Below are positions 10,224 to 22,356 of a DNA stretch of 64,000 bases, in pieces; the stretch's first letter is position 1; each line of letters starts with the position of its first letter. The translations under genes and the position numbers were made by a program. The notes below the pieces were generated by a model. The model was not told where the DNA came from, ran no database searches, and was given only the letters and a program-made list of their open reading frames with translations. Source of the DNA: Vicia villosa. Its lineage: Eukaryota; Streptophyta; Magnoliopsida; Fabales; Fabaceae. The DNA is taken from the NCBI RefSeq assembly GCF_029867415.1, contig NW_026705481.1:62001-126000 (forward strand), given 5' to 3'.

Positions 10224-10989
10224 TTGAATCTAATCAAACGGTTCTTGATCAATCATGTCATGTTTCTGGATTTTGTTTCATCAACATGAAATGAAATAAT
10301 CTTATGTATGATATTTTTCTTAAGTTTGAAATGTTGTCTTATGTAATTTGTATGTAAAGATGTAATATTTATTTATGATTATTAGGTGTAGCATGTGTGT
10401 GTTGCAAAATGGATCCAGCGCAATGGGTCCTGCAGCTCGTGTGTGATTGTGTATTTTGCCAAATCTAAAATAACACTCGAGTCATCATTTCTGAATTTTT
10501 TGTCATCTTCCCGAGTGACAAGTTTGGGATTCTTTATCCGTACTTTTCGTTCGATTTCACTTGTTAAGGTTTTGAAATTCGAAAGCCTTAGACGGGTGGG
10601 GGCTTTGTTGTTACCTAACACTAAATGGGACCATCCTCTTCATTAATAATGGATTTCGTGTTTTGTGGTATATGCCAACTAGATTGTAAAGACACACATT
10701 GGATCATTTAGCCTATCATCCTACACTTATAACTGGCTTTTTCAATTACAGTGCTATTACTCTTATGTCTAAAAATGCATTTTCGGAAAAAATTATCGGT
10801 GCTATTACTCTTTAAAAATAAATTAGTAACTAACTTTTAATTATTTCGGTAATAAATAAATCTAATCTCTAATAGTCTTCCCTTAAGTTGGAGGTGATCA
10901 GTGTGAACATTCAACTTGGACATGAAATCATGAAATGTTCGTCTTTAATGATTTATTATTGTTGAGTTGGTACATGAACTGTAGTGATG
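10224..10989. other. 3' region of PIP1 and spacer
   Basis: The 3' untranslated region is probably within the first 170 bases (T-rich, with ATTTATTTATG-like polyadenylation context near 10365). Beyond that I see no gene or clear repeat. Confidence 0.5.
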
Positions 10990-13532
10990 ACCTCTAATCG
11001 AATATGTCCTCTTATTTAAATGCATATAAGAGAATTAGTCAGCTTTTGTTTCCGAAAGATCTATCCTGGACAATGTTATGGCTGCTACAGAAGTGATTCA
11101 TCATATGAAGACCAAAACTAGATGCAAAGTCGGGGAGATAGCTCTTAAGCTTGATATAAGTAAAGCTTATGATAGAATTGATTGGGATTACTTGAAAGAC
11201 ATTCTTATCACTATGGGTTTTTGCCAAAAATGGATTGGATGGATTATGCTATGTGTTGGAACGGTGGAGTATTCAGTAAGTATGAATGGAAACATGGTCG
11301 GACCGATAGTTCCCGGGCGTGGGCTGAGACAGGGAGACTCTTTATCTCCGTACTTATTCATTCTTTGTGCGGAAGGTCTTAATGCTCTTATTAGGAGAGC
11401 AGAAAATAGATGTGACATCCATGGTGTTAAACTTTGTCGAAATGCTCCCATAATATCTCATCTATTGTTCGCCGATGATTGTTTTCTCTTCTTCAGAGCT
11501 AATATGGAAGAAACTAATGTTATGAAGGATATACTAGCCACTTATGAGGAAGCATCCGAGCAAGCTATTAATTTCCAAAAATCTGAATTTTATTGCAGTA
11601 GAAATGTTAATCCTGATACTCGTCTAGAGTTGGCTACGTGTTTAGGGGTTCAACAGGTTATGGGCACCGGAAATTATCTCAGTATTCCTTCTATGATTGG
11701 TAGAAGTAAGAAATCAGCGCTTAATTTCATTAAAGACAGAATTTGGAGGAAAATTAATTCTTGGAGTAGCAGAAGCTTGTCGCAAGCAGGGAGAGAAACA
11801 ATGGTTAAATCTGTTTTGCAATCCATTCCGACTTATATCATGAGTATTTTCCTTCTTCCTTCTTCCTTGATTGATGAGATTGAGAAGTTGTTGAACTTGT
11901 TCTGGTGGGGCCATAAAAGAGATAGAGCCAAAGGTATTCATTGACTCTCCTGGGATCGTTTATCTATGCCTAAAGGTGAAGGAGGCATGGGTTTCAAGAA
12001 TCTAAATGCTTTCAATCTGGCCATGTTAAGTAAGCAAGCATGTAGGCTTACGACCAATACAAATTCTCTTGTATCTCGACTATAACAAAGCCAGGTATTT
12101 TTCGAAATTGCGATTATCTAAGCTCAAATATTGGTCATAACCCTAGCTATGTATGGCGTAGTATCTGGAGCTCAAAATTTGTGATTAAGGGAGGATTGAA
12201 ATGGAGCATAGGGTCAGGAGAGAATATTTCGGTTTGGGATCAGTATTGGTTGGTTGATGGTACTTCTCTGACTAATCCTTGGCCTAATAATTTGGTGGTG
12301 AGTAATCTAAAAGTATCGGACTTGATGACTCTTAATGGTAAAGAGTGGAACCATAATTTGATTTATGCGCTTGTAGGAGTAGAAAAAGCTCAAAAGATTC
12401 AAAATGCTCCCCTTTTTGCAGCGGTTCATAATGATAAATTGTTTTGGAAGCATGAATCTAATGGCAAGTTCTAAGTTTGAAGCGCTTATAGATATTGTAT
12501 CAATGATGCTATTGATACCTCCCATCTTAGAATTAATGGGTGCTGGAATTTGTTATGGAATACCAAGGTCCCTCCCAGAGTTAAGAATTTTATGTGGCGT
12601 TTGTGTAGAGACTGTGTGCCTACTAGAAGGAGATTACTGGATAAAGGTGTGAGTTGTCCCCCCAATTGTATTGCGTGTGGAGTAGGCGAAGAGAACAATT
12701 TTCACCTTTTTCTCCAGTGTCCTAAAAGCATCGAGTGTTGGAAAAAAGTGGGATTATGGTCTATGTTACAACCTCTAAGTGGTAATGGCGAGTCATTTGC
12801 GTCTGTTATTTTCTCCGTTTTGCAGGTATCCAATCAAGACCAAAAAGCGTTTTTCTCAGTCTCCTTATGGAGTATCTGGAAAGGGAGAAATAATCATATC
12901 TGGAATTAGGTGGAACCGTGGAAGACTCTCTGATGCTTATATGTCAGCGGACTTATCAGTTATTGACCAATTGGAGAGAGGCCCAGCAACAGCGTCCCAA
13001 CAATGGGATTATTAATTCCCCGTTAGTTAATATCAGATGGAAAAACCTCAGAGGGGCAGGTTCAAGTGCAATATTGATGCGGCTTTTTCACAAAATAAGG
13101 TGGGTTTGGGTGCTTGCATTAGAGATGATACGGGTAAATGCATTGTAGCCTGGACAGAATGATTTACGCCTTGTACCGATGTTGTTATTGGAGAAGCCCT
13201 CGGTCTTTTGAAAGCTTTAAATTGGGTCCATGGTTTGGGGTACGACAATGTGGATTTTGAATTAGATGCCAAGCGAGTGGTGGATAGTGTGACCATTCCG
13301 AGACCAGATGACTCGGATCTTGGAGCTATTACTGGAGAATGTAACCGGTTGATGGCTCTTTTCTTTAGGAACTCTCATGTTAAGGTCGTCAGAAGACAAA
13401 CTAATGAGGTTGCTCATGCTCTTGCACGGGTGGCTCCATCTCTTGCTAGTTTTCATATTTTCTTTGATATTCCAGCATGTATTCAGAATATTATTATTAA
13501 TGAGATGAGTTAATCTTTTCCTGTAAAAAAAA
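10990..13532 (+). mobile_element. LINE (L1-type) remnant: reverse transcriptase, zinc knuckle, RNase H
   Basis: The protein traces, in order, are: a reverse transcriptase from about 11031 (ENxSAF, SERSILDNV, LDISKAYDRIDW, GRGLRQGDSLSPYLF, LLFADDCFLFF), an RVT zinc-binding region at about 12550-12910 (PPRVKNFMWRLCRDCVPTRR), and a C-terminal RNase H at about 13055-13513 (NIDAAF, ELDAKRVVDSV, NEVAHALARVA). The order is that of plant L1 LINEs. Breaks include an in-frame TAG at 11032-11034, a stop after GIH at 11942-11944, frame changes near 12070 and 12470, and a stop at about 13160. The 3' end has a short A-run at 13525-13532. The endonuclease and 5' part are missing, which fits 5' truncation. 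No target duplication was found. Confidence 0.85.
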
Positions 13533-13559
13533 TTGCTGCTTGATTAGTGTCTGGAATAT

Positions 13560-15153
13560 GAAGAGTGTCTAACAAGTTACTTAGCAAAATAATTTCACTT
13601 GTAGAATGTGTCATTACTCTATATTCTGTCGCATTAGAGGAACGAGAAATAATCACTTGTTTAGTTGATTTCCATGCTTTTAGTTATACTATTTGACTAT
13701 ATGACGTAGGCTTTTCATTGTTGTTTATTACTGTAAGATTAGCTTCGTGGTTTATATAAGAAATTGTCATAGATAACAAATTTTGAGATAGAGTATTTAA
13801 TATTTTAATTAGATGCTAATTCCAAATCCTTATGATTGATGTTAGGATGTACATTATATTGATAGAAATTTTTGAAATGTTTAGATTGTTTTCTTTCTTT
13901 TGGTGTCAACACTATTTCTTCATTATTATTTTCTTTATCATTGGTAACAGTGTGATCCCCCTCACACGCATCATTGGTCATATGGAATATTTTGAATTAT
14001 GATCGTGTCTAATGTATCAGGATCCAAAAGTTTGGAAGCGGTGAAAATTTTGATTTCAGCACTTCAATGATCATTCTCGTCAATCGATGTACTATTGTTA
14101 TCTTAAACGCCAAGTTTAGAGTTTTCCCTAATAGATTCTAGTTCATTGTAATGATTAATGTCTTCAAGTGATTGAGTTGTTTTAATTTTTGAATAGTTTG
14201 AATCTTCATCATAAAAGAATTGTGTTGTAGTTTTTATTTTTTAATGTTATTCTTGATTGGAAGGATAAATTTATTCGAAGAAGGATATGTCTCTTGGTGT
14301 ATAAAATACATTGTTTTGAAAATTATAGACTTTTCATTCCATTTTGTCCCTATATCCAATAAATATGTATTTTTTAGCTATTGATTCAAATTTGTCAAGT
14401 GGTTTAGAAACATTTTTCATGTTATATAAGCATCCAAAGTTTCTTAAGTGATCATAGTTTGGTGCCTTTTCAAAGAGAAGCTCTTGTGGAATGATATCTT
14501 TATTAGCTACAATCGATGTTCTATTGATTAGATATGTTATAGTTAAAACACACTCTTCTAAAAAATGTAATGGAAGGTTTGCTTGAAAACGTAATGCCCT
14601 CGCTACATTCAATATTTGTCTATGTTTGCATTCTACTCTTCCATGTTGCTGAGGTTTTGATACACAAGTGGTTTCGTGAATGATTCCCTCTTGTGGTATA
14701 AATGACAAGAATTTAGAATTGACAAATTTTGTACCATTGTCACTCCTTAATCTTTTTAACGGTTTTATTGAATTGTTTATTATGCAACCTTTCTATTTTC
14801 TTTTTCATTAGATACACCTAAGTGCATCTAGTACAATCATCTATGACTATAATTGTGAGAAAATAATATGCTTTATTATGTGTAGCAGTATAGTACTTTT
14901 CCCAAATATCACAATGAATCAAATCAAATGATGTGTTAGCTTTATTACTATCCAAATGAAAGGAATTTCTACATTGTTTTGCCTTGTGACAAACAGCACA
15001 ACAAATAGATTTATTTGAGTCAAAACTACATTTGAGATGATGAGAAATTTCTTGTAGAGCTTGAGTAGAAGAGTCTCTCATTCTAGTCAAAACTACATAA
15101 TCAGTTGATGTGGAATCTTGACCAGGTGTTGTTGATCTCCAACATGGTGGCAC
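13560..15153 (-). mobile_element. Ty1/Copia retrotransposon remnant (pre-integrase and integrase)
   Basis: On the minus strand from about 15150 downward there is a GAG-pre-integrase region (HHLKCSFDSNKSICCAVCHK, AKQCRNSF) and the integrase start (DLIHCDIWEKY, FLTIIVIDDCTR). Below 14708 come HETTCVSKPQQHGRVECKHR, LHFLEECVLTITYLINR and GCLYN, typical of the Copia integrase core and C-terminus. A further degraded trace (FQNNVFYTPRD) is visible at about 14290. Frames are broken between pieces and there is no reverse transcriptase, so this is an old fragment. Bases 13560-14200 show no clear homology. Confidence 0.75.
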
Positions 15154-15330
15154 AGGGGTGGGCCTGCAAGGTTATCACTCCAACGCTTAAGTCAGTTCAA
15201 AATTCAAGATGAGTATAGTGAAAAGAGGAGGTCAGAGAATATACCTTGCTTTCCATGTGAATTGACTTTTATACTTTGGGTCAAGTGGATTAATTTTTAG
15301 AGGAATCGGGCCTCAGGTATTTGGTAAGCT
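15154..15330. repeat. LTR-like fragment with CTGCAAGGTT...GCTTAAGTCAG signature
   Basis: The sequence GGGCCTGCAAGGTTATCACT then CCAACGCTTAAGTCAGTTC is followed by a segment ending in CTTTTATACTTTGGG. The same signature occurs at about 29510-29560 and, more diverged, at about 60050-60090. It is probably from the same LTR or 5' leader family. Extent and orientation are uncertain. Confidence 0.4.
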
Positions 15331-16174
15331 CATAATAAATAATATTATTAATGAGTGATATCTAACAATACATCATTATTACTCAATTTATAAAAATATA
15401 AATGACCTAGTTTTAACCTTTCCGTGACCATAACTTATTGTACAATAATCCTCTCATTGTTCAAATATCTAATTGAATACATCTCTTAGTGGTTGTCATA
15501 TTTATAATGTCTAATTATTTGTTTCTCGATTTATAAGTTGACAAATAAATACAAATAGAATACATATCATATATTAGTCCATTCTAACAACATGACCTCA
15601 TATTTTTATATTCTCACTCTATTGAGAGATATAAAACATAACTTGTGTTATGCATGAGGAACAAATCTTATATATGTCATTGAGACCCCCTCCACATGCT
15701 TTATTGCATACTGAATAAAAACTGTTATGTTTTTCTATTGCATACAATATTTAATGATCTTAAAGTTTACTATTCTCCATGTAGGAATCACAAAGACTTC
15801 AAGTTGAAAGACTATTCAATTTAGTTGCATGCAAATGTTTAATAGCACTTAAACAATAATTATGCAACGTTCTCATGATAAATTAAGTTAATATAAATAT
15901 CACTCATATGATTTATCATATATAAAGACTTCATATCTAATATTTATAACTTATAATATATTATATTTATTAGTCTAGTCACATAATAATTTTTGTAATA
16001 TTATCATCTTAATTAACATTAATATTGTTATTTATAAAATATAGTAATACTTTAGCTACAAATACTTTAAAAATAATACTCTAATGATCATTGAGTCTCA
16101 TAATCAAGTATACTTGATATTTTATTGAACAAATTATTATTTTCTATAAAATTATTATTTTACGATAAATTATT

Positions 16175-16180
<6 letters not shown>
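15331..16180. other. AT-rich spacer
   Basis: Very AT-rich sequence without recognised gene or repeat structure. Confidence 0.5.
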
Positions 16181-16427
<247 letters not shown>

Positions 16428-16471
16428 GCAAAATAGTTTGTAATATGAAAAATAGATTGGAGTAAAAAAAA

Positions 16472-16544
16472 TGGAGATGCGGGGTATCGATCCCCGTACC
16501 TCTCGCATGCTAAGCGAGCGCTCTACCATCTGAGCTACATCCCC
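16472..16544 (-). tRNA. trnA-AGC: tRNA-Ala (anticodon AGC)
   Basis: Read on the minus strand, the 73-nt molecule folds as a full cloverleaf: acceptor GGGGATG/CATCTCC with discriminator A, D arm TAGCTCAGATGGTAGAGC, anticodon stem CTCGC/GCGAG around TTAGCAT, and T arm CGGGG/CCCCG around ATCGATA. The third acceptor pair is G-U, the classic alanine identity element. A run of eight T directly follows on the transcribed strand (the A-run at 16464-16471), a good Pol III terminator, and CAA immediately precedes the 5' end as in plant tRNA genes. There is no intron. It looks functional. Confidence 0.97.
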
Positions 16545-18031
16545 TTGATGTTATCTTGAATAAAAATAAAATTTTCAAACAAAAATACTTTAGAGTATAT
16601 GAGTTATAATTTCTTGGACGCTCGATAATTTTCCTTTCTCTTAATAATTTTGATTAGAACTTTTTTACGCCTTATGTTAATTCACTCATCAAGATTAGAA
16701 TTTAGTAGCATTGGAATGACACATGAGTTAGAAATTAACTTAAAATCTTAGAATTTAAAATAGAAATGAAAGTATTTAGAGTCACACTTAGTAGTTATAT
16801 CCAAAACGCACCAGTTGATTTAGTCGAACACACACACAATAGATAACTCATACACCCACTTAATTAATGCTAGAGTTGTATTTGAGGGTGTGCAACATGG
16901 GCTACATCATAATGTCTCAAATTTGTCATAGTTAAATTGTGGCCAAATACGGCCTCATGATAGATTTGTCACATCCAAACCATGCTAAATGGGGCCCTAG
17001 TTATTTTGTCATGATTGAGCTGTCACTAACCTACACAAGATCTTAAAAAAACTTAAGACGAACATGGTTAACACACTGTTGTTCTCAGCATACACACATG
17101 AATTTGCTAAAGTACAATAGATGAGAGAAAGAATCTGCCCACGTGGGATTGTGAGAGACTTTGTGTATTTCTCTCTAGAATTTGTGGACCCTCTTCCTAA
17201 TTATTGGATTGAGATCTTTATAGAAGACTCCTTGGGGAGGAACTAGAAAGCTAGCAATCAATTTTACGAGTTCTGTGGTAAAAAACGTGAGAGAAGAGAC
17301 AAACTCATTCTCCCTCAGATCATGGAAGAGACTATTTTTCCATGTACACCTCAAAGGAAACATGTGATAAATGGGACAGATAAGGGATTTTAGTTGGGAC
17401 GATCCAAGCCCAATAGAGTTGTGCGATCTATTATGGATTTGGACGACCTACTATACTTAGGTCACACTCCCAACATTTGCACCCCTTAATTCATTCCGTT
17501 TTATCATTGATTACCCCCCTTTTTAGACCCAATAATATTATCCCAATCAACGGCCCCTCAAGCACGAGGTCTTAAAAAAGTTGAAGTGATTTAACTCAAG
17601 TGTACTACCATCTTAAGGACTCTGCAAGTTCCTCAAGAAAAGTTTAGGAGGAGTCCCTCGGGTGAAGCTTAGGGCGATTCCCTCAAGCCCCACTTAAGTA
17701 TGCACGTGAAACATTAAATGATACTCATGACAGGTCTATCTTGGGAAGCTAAGTCTGTCTTAAACCATTGGTTCCCTCACACGTGTCAGAAAGGGAGACG
17801 TGTGAAGGTTTACCTTACAACCGTTGGAGCGCACCTAGGGGAGAAAATCATGGCCGATGCAACCTAGGTGCCAGATCATATAATAAGATAACTTAATTTT
17901 TTTTCCCATTCATGTTATGACAAAGTTTTCGCTTAAAAGGGCAAGTTGCACTCAAAACTTCTCTAGCTCAACTTAATCCTCTTAGTATAAGATTTATATT
18001 TACCTATTAAGATTTTGAGTTATATTTTATA
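16545..18031. other. Spacer, no gene recognised
   Basis: Mixed sequence. About 17520-17880 is GC-richer and contains GAGTCCCTCGGGTGAAGC and related CCCTCAAGCCCC phrases typical of LTR-type noncoding DNA, but no ends or coding segments were identified. Confidence 0.4.
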
Positions 18032-19239
18032 TGAATAATACATCTTGTATAAAGTTATAGTTTTGATGAGAAAAAATACTATCAAGAATAAAAAGGAGCA
18101 AAAAGTAGCATGTGCATCATAAATGAAGGTCATCAAGATTGTATGAACATTGAAATTCAAGTGAAGTTTCAGACAAGAAAATATAACTAAGGTACCTGCT
18201 ACAATCCATGCTATAACACTTTAAATTTCTTAGAAAATCCATCTCTCACTTCATCTAAACATTTCTTGTGTCATCATTCATATGCATTCGTGAAGCCATA
18301 CACTAAGAATGCATTTTTAAGCAAAAAGGTAAAGTGGTACCAAGAAGTGGTCTTCGACTACCAGTTCAAAATTTTGCACTTTTTAGTTCTCAAAATTATG
18401 GTAGTTAGCTACCATAAATTGGTATTCAACTACCAATGTTCAAAATTTGAAAAATTGAATGTTGGGAAAATGGTAGTCGACTACCATATATTGGTATTTG
18501 GTTATCAACCTAAAATATTGCATTTTTTCAAAGACAAAATGTGTGTAACTCATTGCAATTCTTCATGATTCAATTTTAAACTTATGTATCATTTCAAAGG
18601 GTGTTTTAGGATGCATATAAGTGTATACACATCAGAAACACAACTTACCTCTTTCGTAAAAATCATTTTCATATCAATTCAAACAAATTTGATAAGTGTT
18701 CATTATTTTTAAGTGTACAATTTTTTTGCATCAATTTCAAATCATTCAAAAATTTCTTAATACATTATGAGCATTTAAAGTACAATAATTTAAATTGTGA
18801 TATTTAGAAACAACATATCAAAGTATTCAACTTGGAATTAAGCCAATGCCAACATTATTCAAAATTATTCAAAGTGTGTGTTATAACTTTAATCATCAAG
18901 GTTGTGGTGATAAAGTGTTGTAAAAGAAAGTAGGGTTTCTTTTGCTTGTGTATTAAAAGATTGTAAGGAGGTCTTGCTGAAAAGTTCTATAAAGATCTAA
19001 CCATATTGAAAAATCCTATAAGTGTAAAGAGACTAGATGTACTCTAGGTTGATAAGAGAAACTAGTTTAATCCTTGTGTGTCATTTACTTTTATACTTTT
19101 AATTTACATTCAATTTAAAGTTTCAATCAATCTCATATTTTTGACAAAAAAAGATAAGAATTTTTGTATAAAACAAGAAAAATGTAGAAAAAAACTAATT
19201 CACTCCCTTTTAGATTACGATACTTACATTTGGCATTAG

Positions 19240-19512
19240 AGCAATAGTTAGATAACTTGCTCCTAGATCTAGGTAAAAATGGCTTCCACAAAAGCATTTT
19301 TAGAGGAAAGGGTGTTGTCAATATACCACCATGTTTCACCAGTGATCATTATGGTTTTTGGAAAATTAGAATGCAAATGTTTCTAGAATCACAAGAGGCA
19401 GAAGTATGGATATCAGTAAAAAATGGTATATACATTCCAGATCAATTGGAGGAATGGTGTCAATTTATTATGGAGTTGAGAATTTTAAAAGGTATATTGT
19501 CTTTCTTTCATT
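19240..19512 (+). pseudogene. Copia gag N-terminal fragment
   Basis: After the primer-binding site one frame reads PPCFTSDHYGFWKIRMQMFL then ESQEAEVWISVKNG, the start of a Copia gag (UBN2-type). Typically this continues for several hundred residues; here it becomes unrelated after about 85 codons. Confidence 0.65.
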
Positions 19513-19879
19513 GATGAGAGTTTTGAGTATAACTTTTGAGTTTTGAGTATAAATTCGAATAAAGTTTTGATTTATCATGGTATGAATTTCGATTTTTTGG
19601 TTTTGTTTCAGGTTATAGGTGCAAATGTAGAAGATAGAGCTAAAAAGTTCATTGTTATTGTTTTTTTAGAAATTCTCGAAGATAGAAATATGTAGATTTA
19701 ACATCAATTTAGCATTTTAGAATTTTCAAGTTGTATCATCAATTTTCAAGCTGTTGTTGTATATATCATCAATTATATATATGTAGATTTTTTGTATATG
19801 CAAATTTTGTGCATATTTGTTGGATTGAAGCAACCAAATTTGGTGCAAAATATGGTGAAAACCTGGTGCAAAATATGGC

Positions 19880-20312
19880 GAAAATTTATTGTACATATTG
19901 GACAACGCTTTTTGTAAGATAAAATAAGTCTTATATTTAAAAAATTTTGTGAACATTTGACAACGCTTAAAGAGAAAACCGTTGTCTGAAATGGGGATAA
20001 GCGTTGCCTAAAGTGGGAAAGAGCTGCCTAAAGTGGACAATAGACAACGCTTTTAAAGAAAACCGCTGTCTAAAGCGATGCATAAAAGATAACCAAAAGC
20101 GCTGCTAAAGGGGTACTTTCCAAAGCGTTGTCTAAAGGGGTGCATAAGAAAGCACTTTTAAAGTCAAAGCGCTGCCTAAAGGGGACATATAACATCACTT
20201 TTACATTAAACCAAAGTGCTGCCTTTACTTATAGTAGCGCTGGTTTAGGCAGCGCTTTAAAGCGCTGTCTATGGCAAAAAATGCGCTGTCTATGTGCTTG
20301 TTTGACATAGTG
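19880..20312. mobile_element. CACTA right-end remnant with AGCGCTG repeats
   Basis: Many copies of GACAACGCTTTT, AAAGCGCTGCCTAAAG and AAAGCGCTGTCTA lead to a terminus GCTTGTTTGACATAGTG at 20312, the complement of CACTATGTCAAACAAGC. The motif set is that of the element at 22357-24101. No left terminus was found, so it is a truncated copy lying inside the LTR element. Confidence 0.65.
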
Positions 20313-21298
20313 GTTTGTATTATGCTTCTTTGCATGTACTATGGTGCTTCTTTTTCACTGTATGTTCATACTTTGTTAGACTTTGGTACTTAAGTTTCAT
20401 AATATATGCCTATTGTGTTTGTGTTCCAATTGCGTATATGATTCTTAGGCATGTATGTTATGTTAAATGTATGTTATGTTAGATGTGTGTGATCCCATTT
20501 TTTCTTCTTTTTGATAATGTTAAAAGGGGGAGAAAGGTTGGATGTGTTGTGGTTGTTTGGATTAAACAAATTTGCAGGTTTACGAGATTGTATGGTTATA
20601 ACTTTTGGCATAAAAAGAGGAGTCATGCACTAGGGGGCGTATTTTTTAAATCATATCAATAACACAAGTTCAAGTTATTTGTCATCATAAAAAGGAGGAG
20701 ATTATGAAGAATACATCTTATATAAAGTTATAAATTTGACGAGGACAAAGATTATAAAAGAAGAAAAAGTATCATGTGCATCATAAATGAAGGTGATCAA
20801 GATTGTATGAACATTATAATTCAAGTGAAGTTTGAGACAAAAAAACATAACTAGGGTACATGTTGCAATCTATGCTATAATACTTTCTATTGCTCAGAAA
20901 AATCATCTCTCACTTCATCCAAACCTTTCTTCTGTCATCATTCATAAGCATTCATGAAGCCATGCACTAAACATTCCTTTTTAAGTAAAAGGCAAAGTGG
21001 TAGTCGACTACTAAGAAGTGGTACTCGACTACCAGTATAAAACTTTGCATTCTTTTAGTTTCAAAAGTTGTTGTAGTCGACTACCATATATTGGTATTTG
21101 AATACCAGTATTCAAAATTTGAAATATTGAATGTTGGGAAAATGGTAGTTGACTATCATATATTGGTATTAAACTATCAGTCTGAAACATTGCATTTTTT
21201 CAAAGTCAGAATGTGTGTAACTCATTGCAATGTTTCATGATTCAATTTTAAACTTATTCATCATTTCAAATAGGTTTTTATGGTGTATATAAGTGTAT

Positions 21299-22356
21299 GG
21301 AATGTGCTTGTATTATTAAAATTAGTTCAGTAGATTAACATATTTCTATGCAACTTTTATGCAATACTTTAGGACAAGTAATGGATCAAGTGAGAGGAGT
21401 GTGATAACTTCATTTGTGTGAGATATTTAAATCTCAAATAATTGAATCAATCACTTATAACTTAGATGAACAATACTAGTTTTACTTGAATTAATTTATT
21501 TTTTAAAATGATTTGTAGTAGAGCATATTAGATGTGTTATCCATAAATTTCACTTGTGTTCTTAATTTGTACGAATATGGTGACATTAGGTGTCACGAGT
21601 GTGCTTGATTGAGTATTCCCAATACTCTTATGAGTTAGAAGAAGTTGGCTAGAGTCACAACATCATATCAAAAGTTAAACAAAATGAGGTTCTTAATATT
21701 TAGATCATATGTTGAGCATGCATGTGTCGCTTTACTATCATAATACTATCTCAAAAAGAAATATGTATTACTCTTGGTCTAGGGCTAATTGTATAAATGG
21801 AGTCTGACTCAAGTACAAAAGGTGAAGCTATAAAAGAAAAGAAAACATTGTTGGCTTAAGACTAAACAATTTAAGTCATATATAAGGGAGTTTCTCATAT
21901 GCAAACAAATTCATTAGTTGAGTAAACACATGAAAGATATAGAAATCAAGTGTTTTTGGTCATTGGCGTTCTGTGGGCCAAGACAAGGTTTATAACGAGT
22001 GATTTTTCTATTTTAAAGGGTAATGATGATATTGTTCACACACAATAATCACTCGTTGTGCTTCATCATATCACACCTCAAGATTAATCAACATTGAAAT
22101 ACATATGGACATTTGTATACACCTAAATATAAATGAAATGTTATATGAGATCAAAATGAAATATTGTTTTAAGGATATTTGATGATCCTCCAAATGATGT
22201 AAAGTTATATGAGTGCAAACGCAACCGAACGAGAGCCAATCTAATATTTCTCAAGTCTAGTGAGGTGTAGCATGGTCTTAACTTCAAACTTAGTCAAAAG
22301 CACCACAAGATAAGACAATTTGGCTATATGAATATATTCCATATTTATAATGCCAA
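21299..22356. other. Spacer, no gene recognised
   Basis: AT-rich, with no coding segment and no repeat boundary found. Confidence 0.5.

Larger units (their letters stand above)
18032..21298 (+). mobile_element. Non-autonomous Copia-type LTR element, truncated 3' LTR
   Basis: The left LTR begins TGAATAATACATCTTGTATA at 18032 and appears to end ...CTTACA at 19228. It is followed by a primer-binding-site-like TTGGCATTAGAGC (19229-19241), a mutated match to the initiator-tRNA-type TGGTATCAGAGC. A gag trace follows. A purine tract AAAAAGGAGGAGATTA at about 20688-20703 precedes the right LTR, which begins TGAAGAATACATCTTATATA at 20704. The right copy parallels the left for about 590 bases and then stops matching at about 21298. 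Integrase and reverse transcriptase are absent from the 1.5-kb interior, part of which is a CACTA remnant. LTR divergence is visible by eye, so the insertion is old. Confidence 0.75.

Noticed and set aside
18266..18568. 100-codon frame in the left LTR
   Set aside because: It lies wholly within a repeated noncoding LTR and is not conserved in the second LTR copy.
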